Source of the DNA: Diphasiastrum complanatum | Taxonomy: Eukaryota; Streptophyta; Lycopodiopsida; Lycopodiales; Lycopodiaceae | Assembly: GCA_029204225.1 (NCBI GenBank) | Contig: CM055100.1 | Coordinates: 9,066,713-9,130,712, forward strand | Length of the DNA stretch: 64,000 nucleotides | Direction: 5' to 3' | Shown here: one piece after another, positions 32,261-43,348 of the stretch | How the letters are laid out: the number at the start of each line of letters is the position of its first letter | Numbering within the stretch: position 1 is the first letter of the stretch | The notes under the pieces: model-generated | Told to the model about the DNA's origin: nothing | The model's database searches: none | Seen by the model: only the letters and a program-made list of their open reading frames with translations | Made by a program: the position numbers and the translations under genes

Positions 32261-34112
32261 CTAACTTTTGCGCTAAGACTTCTTTTGCTTTTGGCACCAA
32301 CTTTAGGAACTCTCCCAATGAAATATTGATCTTGCTAGACAAAATATTTATGAGTAATTTTGTATGCGGTGCTTCCGGTTCAGTCATCTTGAAGGGTTCT
32401 TCGTGATGATGTAATTGATCATTCATATCCGTACGTAAATTTCTTGGAGGCTGCAATGGTGAAGACCGAACTTCAGTTGTTACTTTAGTAGCTTCAAGTT
32501 CCTCTTCTTCTTGCAGATGTTTAATCCACTGTCTCATATCCTGATATCTTCGTTTTTCTGCATTAAGATTTGGATAGACTTCCAATGTTGTTGGTGTATC
32601 GTTCAATGGTATAGAATCAGCAGGTACTGAATCCACTACTGGTTCCTTTTGCTTTTGTGCTCTGGTGACCACCGTCAAGGGTGCACTTGGTTTATTATGA
32701 GCTACCGATCCTTGCTTGATTGTTATCAAATTTACAAGTGTTGTAGCTGGTGGTGGCTTCGGTCTTGCTTGACAGTCTTTATAGCAATGCCCATATCCAC
32801 AGTCACGCCAAAATGGTACAAATTTTTCTTTATTTGGGCATTTTGCAGCTCTGTGATTTTCTCCACATGCAAAGCATCCAAGTGGTGCTCTGGCCCAATT
32901 TCTCGAGGCTAGTTGTTGAGCGGCAGCATAAATGGCATACTGTTCTGAAGATCCACCTTCCCGATCATTACCATAGCTCTGTTGCTCAGCACTTCCGTAA
33001 GGTTCTGGTTCCATCAAATTGGTAGGAGGAGCGGAGTGTTTTGGTGGGGCATGCAAAGCTAGACGATCCAGGTATCCGAGAGTAGATTGTCGTAGTCTTG
33101 CTGTTGGATTGCCTCCATACTTTAGATCTCGATATCTCATCTGGACATACCGTTGCTGAATTATCCGAGGGTTGAAGTTGCAAAAGATAGTCTCATGGTC
33201 AGGTGAATTACACAGATGGCAAACACTGATTTCTATTCATTTTTTCAATTGAGGACACTCGTTCACTGTGTGATTTCCTGTACAAATAGAACACCAAATA
33301 TTTTTCCTGGTAGGAAAAGTCTTTGCAAACTTCTCAGGTTTCTTGTTTGCTTCTCCGTGGAAAGTTTCCAATGCTTTGATCTTCTCATCAAATTGCAACT
33401 GCAACTTTTCCATCTGTTTCTGTTGGGTCTTCCCAAGTTTCCCGAACTCATTGAGCATCATTTCTACAGTAGCATTGGCATTCGTTGATGCAATAGTGGT
33501 GGATGTCGTAGTAGTCTGCCCTGCTGTATAAGGCAACATATTGACATTCGGCTCATCATCTGAATCTTCATCCTCCTCCCGAATTGCATCGTCCATCTTT
33601 TGCAAAAGTGCGTACTCATTATGGCGTTTCAATTCATGTCTGATCCGTTTAGGTAGTCCTGACAAAAACCACATAATCATGGCATTTTCATTAATCAGCT
33701 CAAACTCACATTCAGATCTAAGACGTTTCACCCTTTCGATGTAATCTCGAACCATTTCTCGCTTTCCCATTTTAATTTTACTTAAAAGTAGGAAAGAGTC
33801 TTCCATAAACTTCCGTGGTTTGAACCGTGTGATAAGGGCTCGTTTAACAACCTCCCAGTCTGTACGCTCAGTTTCATCTTGGTTATAGTACCAATCTTGT
33901 GTTGCGTCTGTTAAGGCCATAGAAAACAGCTTAATTTTATCTTGAGGATAAATCTCACCATAGACCTCACAGGATTCAGCATAGATCTGAAGAAATCTAA
34001 CTGGATCTGTTAATCCATTATATTTGGGTAGATCCAATCGGGGTGCTCTTCTAACAATAATTAGATTGACCTCCTGTGGAGCACCTCCAGGAGCAGCTTC
34101 AGGGGCAACCAT
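32172..34112 (-). pseudogene. Tat-like Gag with three zinc knuckles (one stop)
   Basis: The frame runs 34112 to 32172 (about 646 codons) with one TGA at 33237-33239. The N-terminal part has the gypsy gag core: LDLPKYNGLTDPVRFLQIY, DATQDWYYNQ, MVRDYIERVKRLRSECE and FLSGLPKRIR. Then come an acidic DE-rich stretch and a Gln-rich helix. Cys/His knuckles: CSICTGNHTVNEC just before the stop, CHLCNSPDHETIFC just after it, and CFACGENHRAAKC near 32865-32905. The presence of the second knuckle right behind the TGA shows the stop is secondary. The C-terminus overlaps the pol frame by about 89 bases. Start: the first ATG after the leader, in the expected place. Confidence 0.88.
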
Positions 34113-35284
34113 CTTATAAATTTAGATCAAATCGATAATGTAATTGAATAAACTATCTCAGATTAGATCTGCTAGCTCTATTCCACTATTCAAGAATCTG
34201 ATTCTATATGATGAAAAACTACCCAAAATTCGATCAATCGATACTTCTCAAAAAATGATAAATCTCTCAGAATATATCAGATATATCAGATTTGATCCAA
34301 ATTTTGACAGAGGCTTGATCTGGAAAATCAGAAACTAAAAATAGGACTGGAGAAGGTTGTCTCGGCGAAGGTTCAACAGTGCTATTTTGGGATAAAAACT
34401 CTCTGAACACTTTTTTGACAATTTCTTGGGAAATAACCTTCGTCGACTACTCAGCTGGAAGATCTGACACAGATAAAATTATGGAAAACCGGACGAAGGT
34501 TTCTAACACAAGAAAATACAGTTTTTGTGATCTGGTGAGGGTAATAATCAAGATTTTTTGTGATCTGATCAAGATAAATCTTCGCCGAACTCAAAAATAG
34601 TATTTTTATGTACATAGAATGTTCTGGAAACTCGGCGAAGGTTCTGGCGAAGGATCAAGAGTAATACTTATAATTTTACAAAAAAAAAGACTTTTTTAGC
34701 AAAAATATAACAATATGACAACTGATCCTCTGAAAACCTTTCTATTTTTTATATTATTCTTCGCCGACCTGGCAGTAGATAGATCTGAATCACATCTAAG
34801 CACAATGAATTGGGCGAAGGTTCTTTTTCTGTATTTTTTTATAGTTTTGATAAATTTTGGTGTTTTTTGGTGGTTTTTCTGATGTTTCTAAAAATCTGCT
34901 GAGAATTAATCTTCGCCCTTCAAACTAAAGGTTCTGTAAACAAAACCGAAGGTGTCTACAACTCGGCGAAGATTTCCTGAAAGAGGGTAAAAAGTTCTAG
35001 GCTCTGATGACGTTTTTTTGTTTCTTTTTGACCAAATTTGACCGATTTTTATTATTTTCTCTAATATCTCAGATCCAAATGGATCTTAAGATTGGTGATC
35101 TGAATAGCTTTCCCTGTTTAATAATCAGATTAGATTTCAAACAAGCAAATCCACTCAAAATTTAGCAAAATCAATTCCAAACTAACCCTACAATGCAGTT
35201 TTAACACTATTCATGCCACGACAAGATGCCTAATGCAAGCTAACCATCAGCCAAACATGCTGCAAACTGAAAAATTGGCGTAGC
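34113..35284 (-). other. 5' leader of the Tat-like element with alternating motif array
   Basis: Non-coding. On the plus strand, forward GGCGAAGG-type motifs lie near 34354, 34492, 34634 (doubled), 34812 and 34966; reverse CTTCGYC-type motifs near 34438, 34579, 34759 and 34911. Orientation alternates at about 70-90 base spacing over some 620 bases. The rest is A+T-rich. Confidence 0.78.
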
Positions 35285-35301
35285 TCCCCAACAACGCGCC
35301 A
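35285..35301 (-). other. Primer-binding site, tRNA-Asp type (mutated)
   Basis: Plus-strand TCCCCAACAACGCGCCA resembles the 3' end of plant tRNA-Asp (TCCCCGGCAACGGCGCCA) with two GG-to-AA type changes and one missing base, consistent with decay. It lies four bases from the LTR. Confidence 0.82.
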
Positions 35302-35305
35302 AAAT

Positions 35306-35993
35306 TGTAGTGGATTTCTTTCCTTGCCTAACCTGAATTCAAGATCTAGTCATCTAGCATCAAAGAGACGGAGTTAGTTGTCACACGTAGGTTCGTTCTC
35401 ATGAGAGCGATAGTATAGTTCATATTTCAACATGAATGGAGGATCTAGCACTAACATCAATTAACACTAAGTATTAACACTACATCTATTAACCCTACTT
35501 CCCTAAACCCTAAATCCACAACAATGATAGAAACTTACTCTTCTCTCTCTCCCTTTCTCTCTCACAAAAAACATAAGAAATAGCAATCCCAATAATGATC
35601 AGATCCAACAATTAGCAAAATCCAAAGAAAGCATGAAAAATGGAGGAAAAGAGAGAAAGAGCAAGGACATTCATCAATCCATTTCTAAAGAGAACCAATC
35701 TGCTTTATTGAAATGAGAAAATGAACATGAAGAACAACTTGAGTTGGTCCCTTTTTATAGTAGAGAGGAGGACCCCGGCCTCTGAATCCTATTGGTCCAG
35801 TCTTGCCTCTTTTTTTATTCAAATTTAAAAAAGTGTGGGAACCATCAAAATTGGAGGAAAACCCAACTTTATTCACTAACTTGACATTTAGGCCCTACGA
35901 CATTAAAAGTCCCGCAAAAAGGCCTAAAATCCTTTTAATAACTTTTAACTAATCAATCAAATAACTATGTGATCATTGAGTTGGACTTACACA
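35306..35993 (-). repeat. 5' LTR of the Tat-like element
   Basis: 688 bp, plus-strand TGTAGTGGATTTC to GGACTTACACA. On the minus strand a TATA box TATAAAAAG lies at 35759-35751. Partial matches occur at 24126-24233, 15008-15140/18684-18766 and 59196-59330. Confidence 0.88.
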
Positions 35994-37975
35994 CGATGGA
36001 TCTTCATCAGCATCTCAAGTTGGAGAGGAGGCTATGTTCATCTAGGGCAAATTCAAGGCAAAAAGCAAAAGTAAGTGGTCTAAAGGGCAAGATCAAGTGG
36101 ATGCTTCTTCAAATGGCAAAAATAAGGACAGATCAAAGCTCAAGTGCTTATATTGTGGCATTAAAGGACACTTTGCAAGTGAGTGTTACAAGAATAAGAG
36201 AGATCAAGGAGATAAGCAAGGTAATCTTACTCTTGATGAGGATGGTTTGGATGTGCAAGATGTAAATGATGATGCTTTTGTGATGTCTTCATGTATGCTT
36301 GCTAATGATGGAGATCTAGATCCTTGGTGGATTGATAGTGGAGCAAGTTCACACATGACCTTTCACAAAGAATACTTCACTTCTTTGTTGGCATATGGAG
36401 ATGACAAGAGGGTGATCTACACGGCCAATGATGGTGAGTGTGCAATCAAAGGGATTGGCACAATTCCTATTTCTCTCTCTACAAATAGGAATGTTCATTT
36501 GGAAGATGTCTTGTTTATTCCATCTATTACCAAGAATTTACTTAGTGTGAGTCAAATGCTAAGTAAGGGCCTCAAGGTGGAGTTTGATGGAGATGCTTGT
36601 ATGACCAAAAGGAAGGATATCTTGATTGTAAAAGATAAAAGACAAAGAAAATTGTTCAAACTAGATGCTTGTGTTATTGCTAACCAAGTTGGATGTGTTG
36701 CAAGAGAGCAAATACCTATTCAAGAGGTTTGGCATAAAAGGATGAGACACCTCAACTTCAAGTCATTGGAGGTAATGGCTAGACAACAAGTTGTGATAGG
36801 TCTTCCAAGTTCCTTCAAAAGTATCAATCATGTTTGTGAGTCTTGTGCTTTGTCAAAGTCACATAGACAACCTTATGCTAGATTTACATCTAGATGTACA
36901 GTCTTTTTAAGTTATACATTCAAATATTCATGGAATTACTACAATTATCAATAATGAAGCTAAGATGTATGTAACTTTCATTGATGATTTTAGTATATTT
37001 TGTTGAATCTATCTACTAAAGAGCAAAGATAAAGTGTATGATGTTTTTGTTAAATTCAAGAATGCAAGGGAGAACCAATTTTTCACAAGGATCAAATGCT
37101 TAAAGAGTGACAATGGTGGTGAGTAAATATCTACCGAGTTTAAGGCCTTTTGTGATGAACATGGGATCAAGAGTAATTATACAATACCAAGGACCCCACA
37201 ACAAAACAGAGTGGTGGAAAAGAAGAATAGGACTTTATGTGAAAGTGCTATAGCCATGAGGTTAAGTGCTAATCTTGAAAAACCATTTTGGGATCAAGTT
37301 TTGTTGTGTGCTAATTTCTTGTGCAATAGGTGACCGAGTGCTATTTTGGATGGAATGACACCTTTTGAGATGTTATTTAAAAAGAGGTCGAGTGTCAAAT
37401 TTCTAAGAACTTTTGGATGCACATGCTATGTCAACATTACTCTTGATGATAGGATCAAGGAGGATCCATCTTCAAGGGAAGGTATTTTTGTTGGATATAG
37501 TGAGGTAAGTAAAGCCTACAAGGTTTACATTCCTTCTACTAACAAAGTGATTATTGGTAGAGATGTCATTTTTCATGAGAGGAACATTCCAAAAGTATCT
37601 TCAAGTATTATTGATGGTGATGTGAATGGATCTAACATTCTTGATCTTGATGTTGATGTAAAGGATCCTACTTTAGGTGATGATGATGATGACCTTCATC
37701 AAGTCAGAAGCCAAGGAGAACATCAAGGGAAAGACAAATGTCTTCAAGACTCACATATGATGAAAAGGGTTAGCAAATAGTTTTTGAAAACAATGTAACT
37801 TTCCTAACTAGTGAATTTTTAAATAGCCTACAAGTGTAGATGAAGCAAGAAAAGAAGAGGAGTGGATCCAAGCAAAGGATCTTGAGTATCAAGCTCTTAT
37901 GAAAAATGGAACATGAAGATTGGTGGAGTTACCTAACATTAGAGGAATTTTGAATCCAAAAAGACTCTTTTAGGA
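35994..37975 (+). pseudogene. Copia gag-pol fragment (gag end to RT start)
   Basis: It begins abruptly inside gag (GGATCTTCATCA..., compare 57211). Zinc knuckle CLYCGIKGHFASEC, protease WWIDSGASSHM (about 36325), gag-pre-integrase VWHKRMRHLNFKSLEVM and CESCALSKSH, then a frame change near 36900. The integrase core follows with several stops (the second Asp in SDNGGE followed by a stop near 37125; TPQQNRVVEKKNRTL where the Glu survives), then FLRTFGCTCYVNITLDDR and VGYSEVSKAYKVYIP, and the first RT residues (EEEWIQAKDLEYQALMKNGT, about 37850-37915). It ends near 37975. Same family as 56631-58640. Left border at the Tat-like LTR. Confidence 0.88.
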
Positions 37976-38108
37976 ATGCCACATAGATTGACAAAGTTTA
38001 TTAATGTAAATTACCAAAATAAATTCATATTCTGCCCAAATTCTTTTTTATTTTTGTCCGCACTATTTTTGATGCTTAACCATTCTATGTACATTATCAT
38101 TTGTAGTT
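37976..38108. other. Sequence between copia fragment and fold-back arm
   Basis: No coding signal. The part from about 38080 may be a weak outward extension of the inverted repeat. Confidence 0.3.
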
Positions 38109-38538
38109 CATTGAAAATAGCATAACTTTTTAACCGTAGCTCCAATTGAGATGAAAATTATACCGTTGAAAAGCGCTCGACGAGAGCTTTTCAACGGTAT
38201 ATCCTACATGACCTACTTCCGAGCTACCGTTCAAAAGTTATGGCCGATCAAAAAAAAATTGTAAAAAAAAAAAGTCCAAGTATCTCTCTTGTGCACTGAT
38301 AGAGTACTCTCTCACTATCCACGCACCCTCTCAGTGAGAGGGTACTCTATCCGCACACAAAATAGATACTTGGACTTTTTTTTTTGTACAAAAAAAAAAA
38401 TCAATCATACCTTTTGAACGATAGCTTGGAAATATGTCATGTAGGATACCATTGAAACGCTCTCGTCGAGCGTTTTCCAACGGTATAATTTTTGTGTCAA
38501 TCGAAGCTAGGGTTAAAAAGTTATGCTCTTTTTAATGA
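38109..38538. repeat. 430-bp fold-back palindrome with nested hairpins
   Basis: Left arm 38109-38285 and right arm 38364-38538 are imperfect reverse complements: TAGCATAACTTTTTAACC pairs with GGTTAAAAAGTTATGCT, and AAAGTCCAAGTATCT with AGATACTTGGACTTT. The 78-base centre carries a second palindrome (GATAGAGTACTCTCTCAC 38298-38315 against GTGAGAGGGTACTCTATC 38334-38351). Each arm has its own hairpin: left CCGTTGAAAAGC...GCTTTTCAACGG (38163-38197), right a worn version (38451-38483). No reading frame. Best described as a fold-back or MITE-like element; target duplications are not evident. Confidence 0.85.
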
Positions 38539-38589
38539 TAATTTATTATACTATGAAAAACATGTTATGCTTGCGGGCTGCTCCCAACG

Positions 38590-40914
38590 TCAAATTATAG
38601 CATTATTAGAAAAACTTCTCAAGCTGCCCAAGAACAATTAAAATACAAGAAGAGGGCTAGATTGGCCTTACATTGCTTAAAGTTGAATGTAAGCAATGAC
38701 CTCTTGAAGGAGGTGGCTTCTTGTGCCTCATCAAAAGAGGCTTGAGATTCACTAAAGAACTGAATCCAATAACATTTCAAGAGTGCTTATGCTAAGAAAC
38801 TTGATCTTGCAAAGCATGAAGGGAAGTGGAGAAAATGGACAAGAATATGTCCTAAGGATAAAATCTTTGAACAAAGAATTGGGATCTATAGGAGAGAAGA
38901 TCTAAGACAATGAACTAGTACAAGTAATTTTGATTGGATTGGGAGATGAGTTCTCTAATCTAGTTCAATCTTTTGCTATTCAAGACCAACTTCCATCAAT
39001 TGATACATTGCATAATGTTTTTGTGGACGAGAATAATAGGCTTCTACACCGCAAAACAAGAATGGAGTCCTTGTCACTACATAATGGTGATGAGAAAACA
39101 AACTTTGCATCAAAAGGCAAAAAAAAAACTCATCATTTCAAGAAGTTCCAAGGCAAGGAGGCCGAGGCAAAGGATGAAGGATCTACCTCCAAAGGGAAGC
39201 AAAAGAACGAAGTCTTTTGTGAGAAGAAAGGACACTTTGCCTCCAAATGTTATAAGAAGAAGAATGCACAAGGGAGTGAAGATCAAGACAATCTTGCACA
39301 AGGGGAGGAGGAAGATGATGACTTCAACACATCCTTGATGGTAGCCTCTACACCAAGATCAAACCAAGAGACATGGTGGATTGATAGTGGGGCTAGTTCT
39401 CACATGTCATTCAACAAGCATTATTTTTCTACTCTACTTTCTTGTAATGATTCTAAGAAGTCAATCTACACTGCTAGTGATCAAGAATGTAAGATAGATG
39501 GCATAAGATCTATTCCATTATGCTTAGGATCATCTAAGAGGATAGATCTTGATAATGTTTTGTATGTTCCATCCATTACAAAAAACTTGCTTAGTGTTGT
39601 GGTCAATTAATGGACAATGGACTAGATGTACATTTCAAGAATGGAGTGTGCTCCATCTTGAAAAGTGATAAGTGCATAGCTAGTGGCATTAAGCAAGGAA
39701 GGCTCAGTAAGTTGGATGCTAATGTGACTATTAAAAGTGTGAACATGGTTAGGAGCTTTGGCACAAAAGATTAAGCCATCCTAATCTTCAATCAATGGAA
39801 TCCATGGCATCAAAGGAGCTAGCTCTCGGCCTACCAAAAGCTTTCAAGAAGTGTGGCAAAGTGTGTGAGGCATGTGGCCTTGCAAAGTCACACAAGTCTT
39901 TCTACAAGATATCTTTGACAAGATCTACCTCACCTTTAGATCTTATTCATTCTGATGTACATGTTTTTTCTCATGAAAGTAATGGGAGTGCCTTAATATA
40001 TGTGACTTTCATAGATGATTGTACTAGATACACTTGGATTGAATTATTGCCTAAGAAAAGTCTTGTATATGAAGCTTTTGAAAATTTTAAGTCTCTAGTG
40101 GAAAAGCAACTTATTTCTTGCATTAAAATTCTAAGATGTGATAATGGAAGAGAGTACATCTCCAACAAGATGAGAGACTTTTGTCAGATCAATGGCATTA
40201 AGAGAGAGCTCACTCTTTCCTACACCCCCCAACAAAATGGAATGGCCGAGAGGAAAAATAGAAGCCTTTGTGAATGTGCAAAATCTTTAAGACTTTATGC
40301 ATCTCTACCCATCTCTTTTTGGGGGGAGGCCATAACTTGTGCTAATTACTTATGTAATAGGCTTCCTAGTAGTGCTATTGGTGGGATCTCACCATTTCAA
40401 ACTTTGTTTGGCAATAAGCCCAATGTAAGATATTTTAAAGTATTTGGATGTATATGTTATGTCCCTTTGATATTTGATCCTATTTCAAACAAAGTAAAGG
40501 GATGTCTTATTTGATGAATCTCAAAGTTGCAAGATGTCTCCAAATGCATCTAATCTTTTGGATGATGAAGATCTTGCAACACTCGAGGAGGAGCCTCTTG
40601 AAAATGATCTTTTGGAAGATCAAAATCAAGTTCCAAAGGGGCCAAGAAGATCCACAAGGAGCAAGGCCGAGCCTTCAAGACTCACATACTTGAGAAAGGA
40701 AAACAAAGAGAAGACACAACTCCTTCTACTCTTTTCTAACCACAATGGTTGAAGAGCCATCATGTTATGAAGATACAAGTAGATCACAAGTTTGGAGAGA
40801 TGCAATGCAAGTAGAGTTTGATGCTTTAATAGATAATCAAACTTGGAATCTTATACATCTTCCATATGGGAAGAAGCCACTTGCATGTAAGTGGATCTAT
40901 AGATTAAAGTACAA
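38590..40914 (+). pseudogene. Copia gag-pol remnant (gag to RT start), second family
   Basis: Gag region 38600-39090 broken by several frame changes (RLALHCLKLNVSNDLLKEVASCASS; VQSFAIQDQLPSIDTL). A worn zinc knuckle (FCEKKGHFASKC; the first Cys pair is damaged), protease WWIDSGASSHMSFNKHYF (about 39375-39430), LYVPSITKNLLSV, stop at 39610. Integrase 39795-40514: CEACGLAKSHKS, first Asp in TFIDDCTRYTWIELLP, second in LRCDNGREY, Glu in TPQQNGMAERKNRS, so the D-D-E triad is present. Then SPNASNLLDDEDLATLEEE and, from 40748 in another frame, the RT start VWRDAMQVEFDALIDNQTW to CKWIYRLKYN. It stops abruptly at 40914. Confidence 0.88.
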
Positions 40915-41174
40915 TTGACTTTCTTAAAAAATTTGGATGTACTTACTATGTCAATATAACTCTTGATGATAGGACAAAGGAAGATCCATCTTCAAGGAAA
41001 GGTATATTTGTGAGATATAGTGAGGTGAGTAAAGCCTACAAGGTTTACATTCCTACTACTAATAAGGTGATTATTGGTAGCGATGTCATTTTTTATGAGA
41101 GAAATATTCCAAAGGTGTCTTCAAGTGATGATGGTGTGGTGAATCTAACATTCTTGATGTTGATGTAAAGGATA
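40915..41174 (+). pseudogene. Copia integrase C-terminal fragment, inverted relative to its right neighbour
   Basis: Reads KFGCTYYVNITLDDRTKEDPSSR, VRYSEVSKAYKVYIP and VIFYERNIPKVSSS on the plus strand, matching 37400-37630. The neighbouring copia (41175-42836) is on the minus strand and breaks off just before this segment would be expected, so this looks like the adjoining piece flipped in place. Confidence 0.78.
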
Positions 41175-42836
41175 CCTAACCTCATGGCTTTGGCACTTTC
41201 ACATAAAGTCCTATTCTTCCTCTCGAACACTCCATTTTGTTGTGGTGTGCTTGTTGTGTACTTCCTCTTGATCTCATGCTCACCACAAAAAGTCTTGAAC
41301 TTGATAGATATGTACTTTTCACCATTGTCACTCCTCAAGCACTTGATCTTTGTGAAAAATTAGTTCTCCCTTGCATTATTGAACTTCACAAAGACATCAT
41401 ACACTTCATCTTTGTTCTTTAGTACATATACCATACAAAATCTACTAAAATCATCAATAAAAACTACATACATCTTAACTTCACCATGGTTAATTGTAGT
41501 AATTCCATAAATATCTGAACGTACAACTTGAAAAGGCTTTGTAGATCTAGTACAAGGTAGTTTATGTAACTTTAACAAAGCACAAGATTCACAAACATGA
41601 TTGATACTAATTAACGATATTGAAAAATCAATCACAACTTGCTTCTTAGCCATTATCTCTAATGATTTGAAGTTGAGGTGTCTCATCCTTTTATGCCAAA
41701 CCTCTTTAATAGGTATTTGCTCACTTGCGACAAATCCAACTTGGTTAGCAATAAAACAAGCATCTAGTTAAACAACTCCTCTTGTTTTTTACCTTTTGCA
41801 ATCAAGATATAATTCATTTTGATCATGCAAACATCTCCATCAAACTCAACTTTGAAACCTTTAGTTAGCAATTGACTCACACTAAATAAATTCTTGGTAA
41901 TATAATGTATGAATAAAACATCTTTCAAATGAACATTCCTATTTGTAGAGAGAGAAATAGAAATTGTGTCAATCCCTTTTTTCGCACACTCACCATTATC
42001 AACCATGTAAATCATCTTCCTTTCATATCCATATGTCAACAAAGAAGTGAAGTACTCCTTGTAAAAAGTCATGTGTGAGATTACACCACTATCAATCCAC
42101 CATGGATCTAGATCTCCATCATTAACAAGCATACATGAAGACATTACAAAAGCATCATTATTTGAATTTTGAACATCCATTTTCATCATGAGTAAGATTA
42201 CCTTGCTTGTCTCCTTGATCTCTCTTCTGTCCTTTGATGCCACAATAGAAGCACTTTAGCTTTGACCTATCTTTCTTTTTACCATTTGAAGAAGCTTCAT
42301 CTTGATCTTTCCTCTTTAGACCACTTGCTTTTGCATTTGCCCTTAATGAATATAGCCTCCTCTCCAACCTGAGATGTTGATAAAGATCCACCTCTTGCTT
42401 GAAGCCTATATTCTTTATTGATCAAGATCTCAGATCCATCAAACTTGGCAAAGTTCTTTGAGTGACAAGATTTTGGACAATGTTAGTATGAGTATCCAAC
42501 AAACCATTAAGAATAACTTGAACAAGCTCTCCTTCCGTAATGCTCTCATCAATGCAAGATAACTCATCATTCAAAGCCTTCACTCTCAAAACAAAAATAT
42601 TTGGACTCTCTTCATTCTTTTGAAAACTTTGAAAAAATTGTCTTCTTAAAGTCAACACTCTAAAAGTAGACTTGGATGCATAAAGTTTCTTCAAAGCTTT
42701 CCAAGCCTCACTTGATGAAGTACACATACCAACTTCCTTCTTTATCATGTGTAGAACTCTTTTAGCTCTCTTGTCATAGATATCTCCTTCAAATCTTTGA
42801 TAGATGTGCTTCATCATTTCAAAGCCTACAACACAA
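41175..42836 (-). pseudogene. Copia gag to integrase remnant (minus strand)
   Basis: From right to left: gag (MMKHIYQRFEGDIYDKRAKR, about 42817; SSEAWKALKKLYASKSTFRVLTL; LVQVILNGLLDTHTNIVQ), basic region, damaged zinc knuckle (CFYCGIKGQ, second half lost), protease WWIDSGVISHM (DSG kept), TKNLFSVSQLL, then MRHLNFKSLEIM and CESCALLKLHK, integrase with FIDDFSRFCMVY (first Asp), SDNGEKY (second) and TPQQNGVFERKNRTL (Glu). It ends at CESAKAMRL near 41175. Same family as 56631-58640 with several frame breaks. Confidence 0.87.
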
Positions 42837-43142
42837 GCTCTGATACCATGTGAAAAAATTCAGATCATTTAAGATCCAAATCCATAACCTGATCTTTGGT
42901 TAGAAATAGATCAATTCTACCAATGTTGCCAATGTAAAAAAATCAACATCTACTTTATGAAAGAGAAGCAAACTCAATAAGAACCTGATCAAACATCAAA
43001 CATATGATATGATGAAAATTCTGTCCGTACAAAAATAGTAAGCTATTGTGTTTCACATGCGTGGATTTGAAAATAATATTAAATAAGCATTCTACACACA
43101 AGATTGCAAGATATCACAAATATAGTGCACCAATTATAGAGA
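42837..43142 (-). mobile_element. Primer site and truncated 5' LTR of the minus-strand copia
   Basis: Plus-strand GCTCTGATACCA (42837-42848) is an intact initiator-tRNA-Met primer site on the minus strand. The LTR follows at 42849 (TGTGAAAAAATTC) and runs to about 43142, where it is cut at a point equivalent to the middle of the 55382 LTR (AGTGCACCAAT). Confidence 0.82.
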
Positions 43143-43348
43143 ACTCCAAAAACACATTTGTTACCATTTAGAGCGATGTCCATTGTTGCACATTTTTTAA
43201 AACACTTTTCTAACATCGTGAGGTGCTCCTTTACCATAGATGCTCCATAGAGGTCATATGTATATATCTTGAGGTTATCATCTAAAATGTCTTCGAAGTG
43301 CTTGTTCATGAAACGTCGATAAGTCGTCGTTAGTTGATTTTTTAGCAT
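43143..43348 (-). pseudogene. Gypsy reverse-transcriptase fragment
   Basis: Minus-strand peptide TTYRRFMNKHFEDILDDNLKIYTYDLYGAS, EHLTMLEKCFKKCATMDIAL and KCVFGV matches the gypsy RT around the catalytic box (expected I-Y-x-D-D; here YTYDL, so one catalytic Asp is lost). About 65 residues. It abuts the copia LTR without a target duplication. Confidence 0.75.

Larger units (their letters stand above)
24126..35993 (-). mobile_element. Tat/Athila-like Ty3/gypsy element, nearly complete, with extra gene downstream of pol
   Basis: Order on the minus strand: 5' LTR (35993-35306), tRNA-Asp primer site, motif-bearing leader, gag, pol (protease-RT-RNase H-integrase), a second motif-bearing spacer, a ~930-codon extra gene, 3' untranslated region with polypurine tract, and a truncated 3' LTR (24233-24126). 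Integrase lacks a chromodomain. The right border enters copia gag sequence (35994), the left border a copia LTR. Members or pieces of the same family occur at 1-1600, 13350-15007, 54540-55381 and 59196-59330. Confidence 0.92.
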
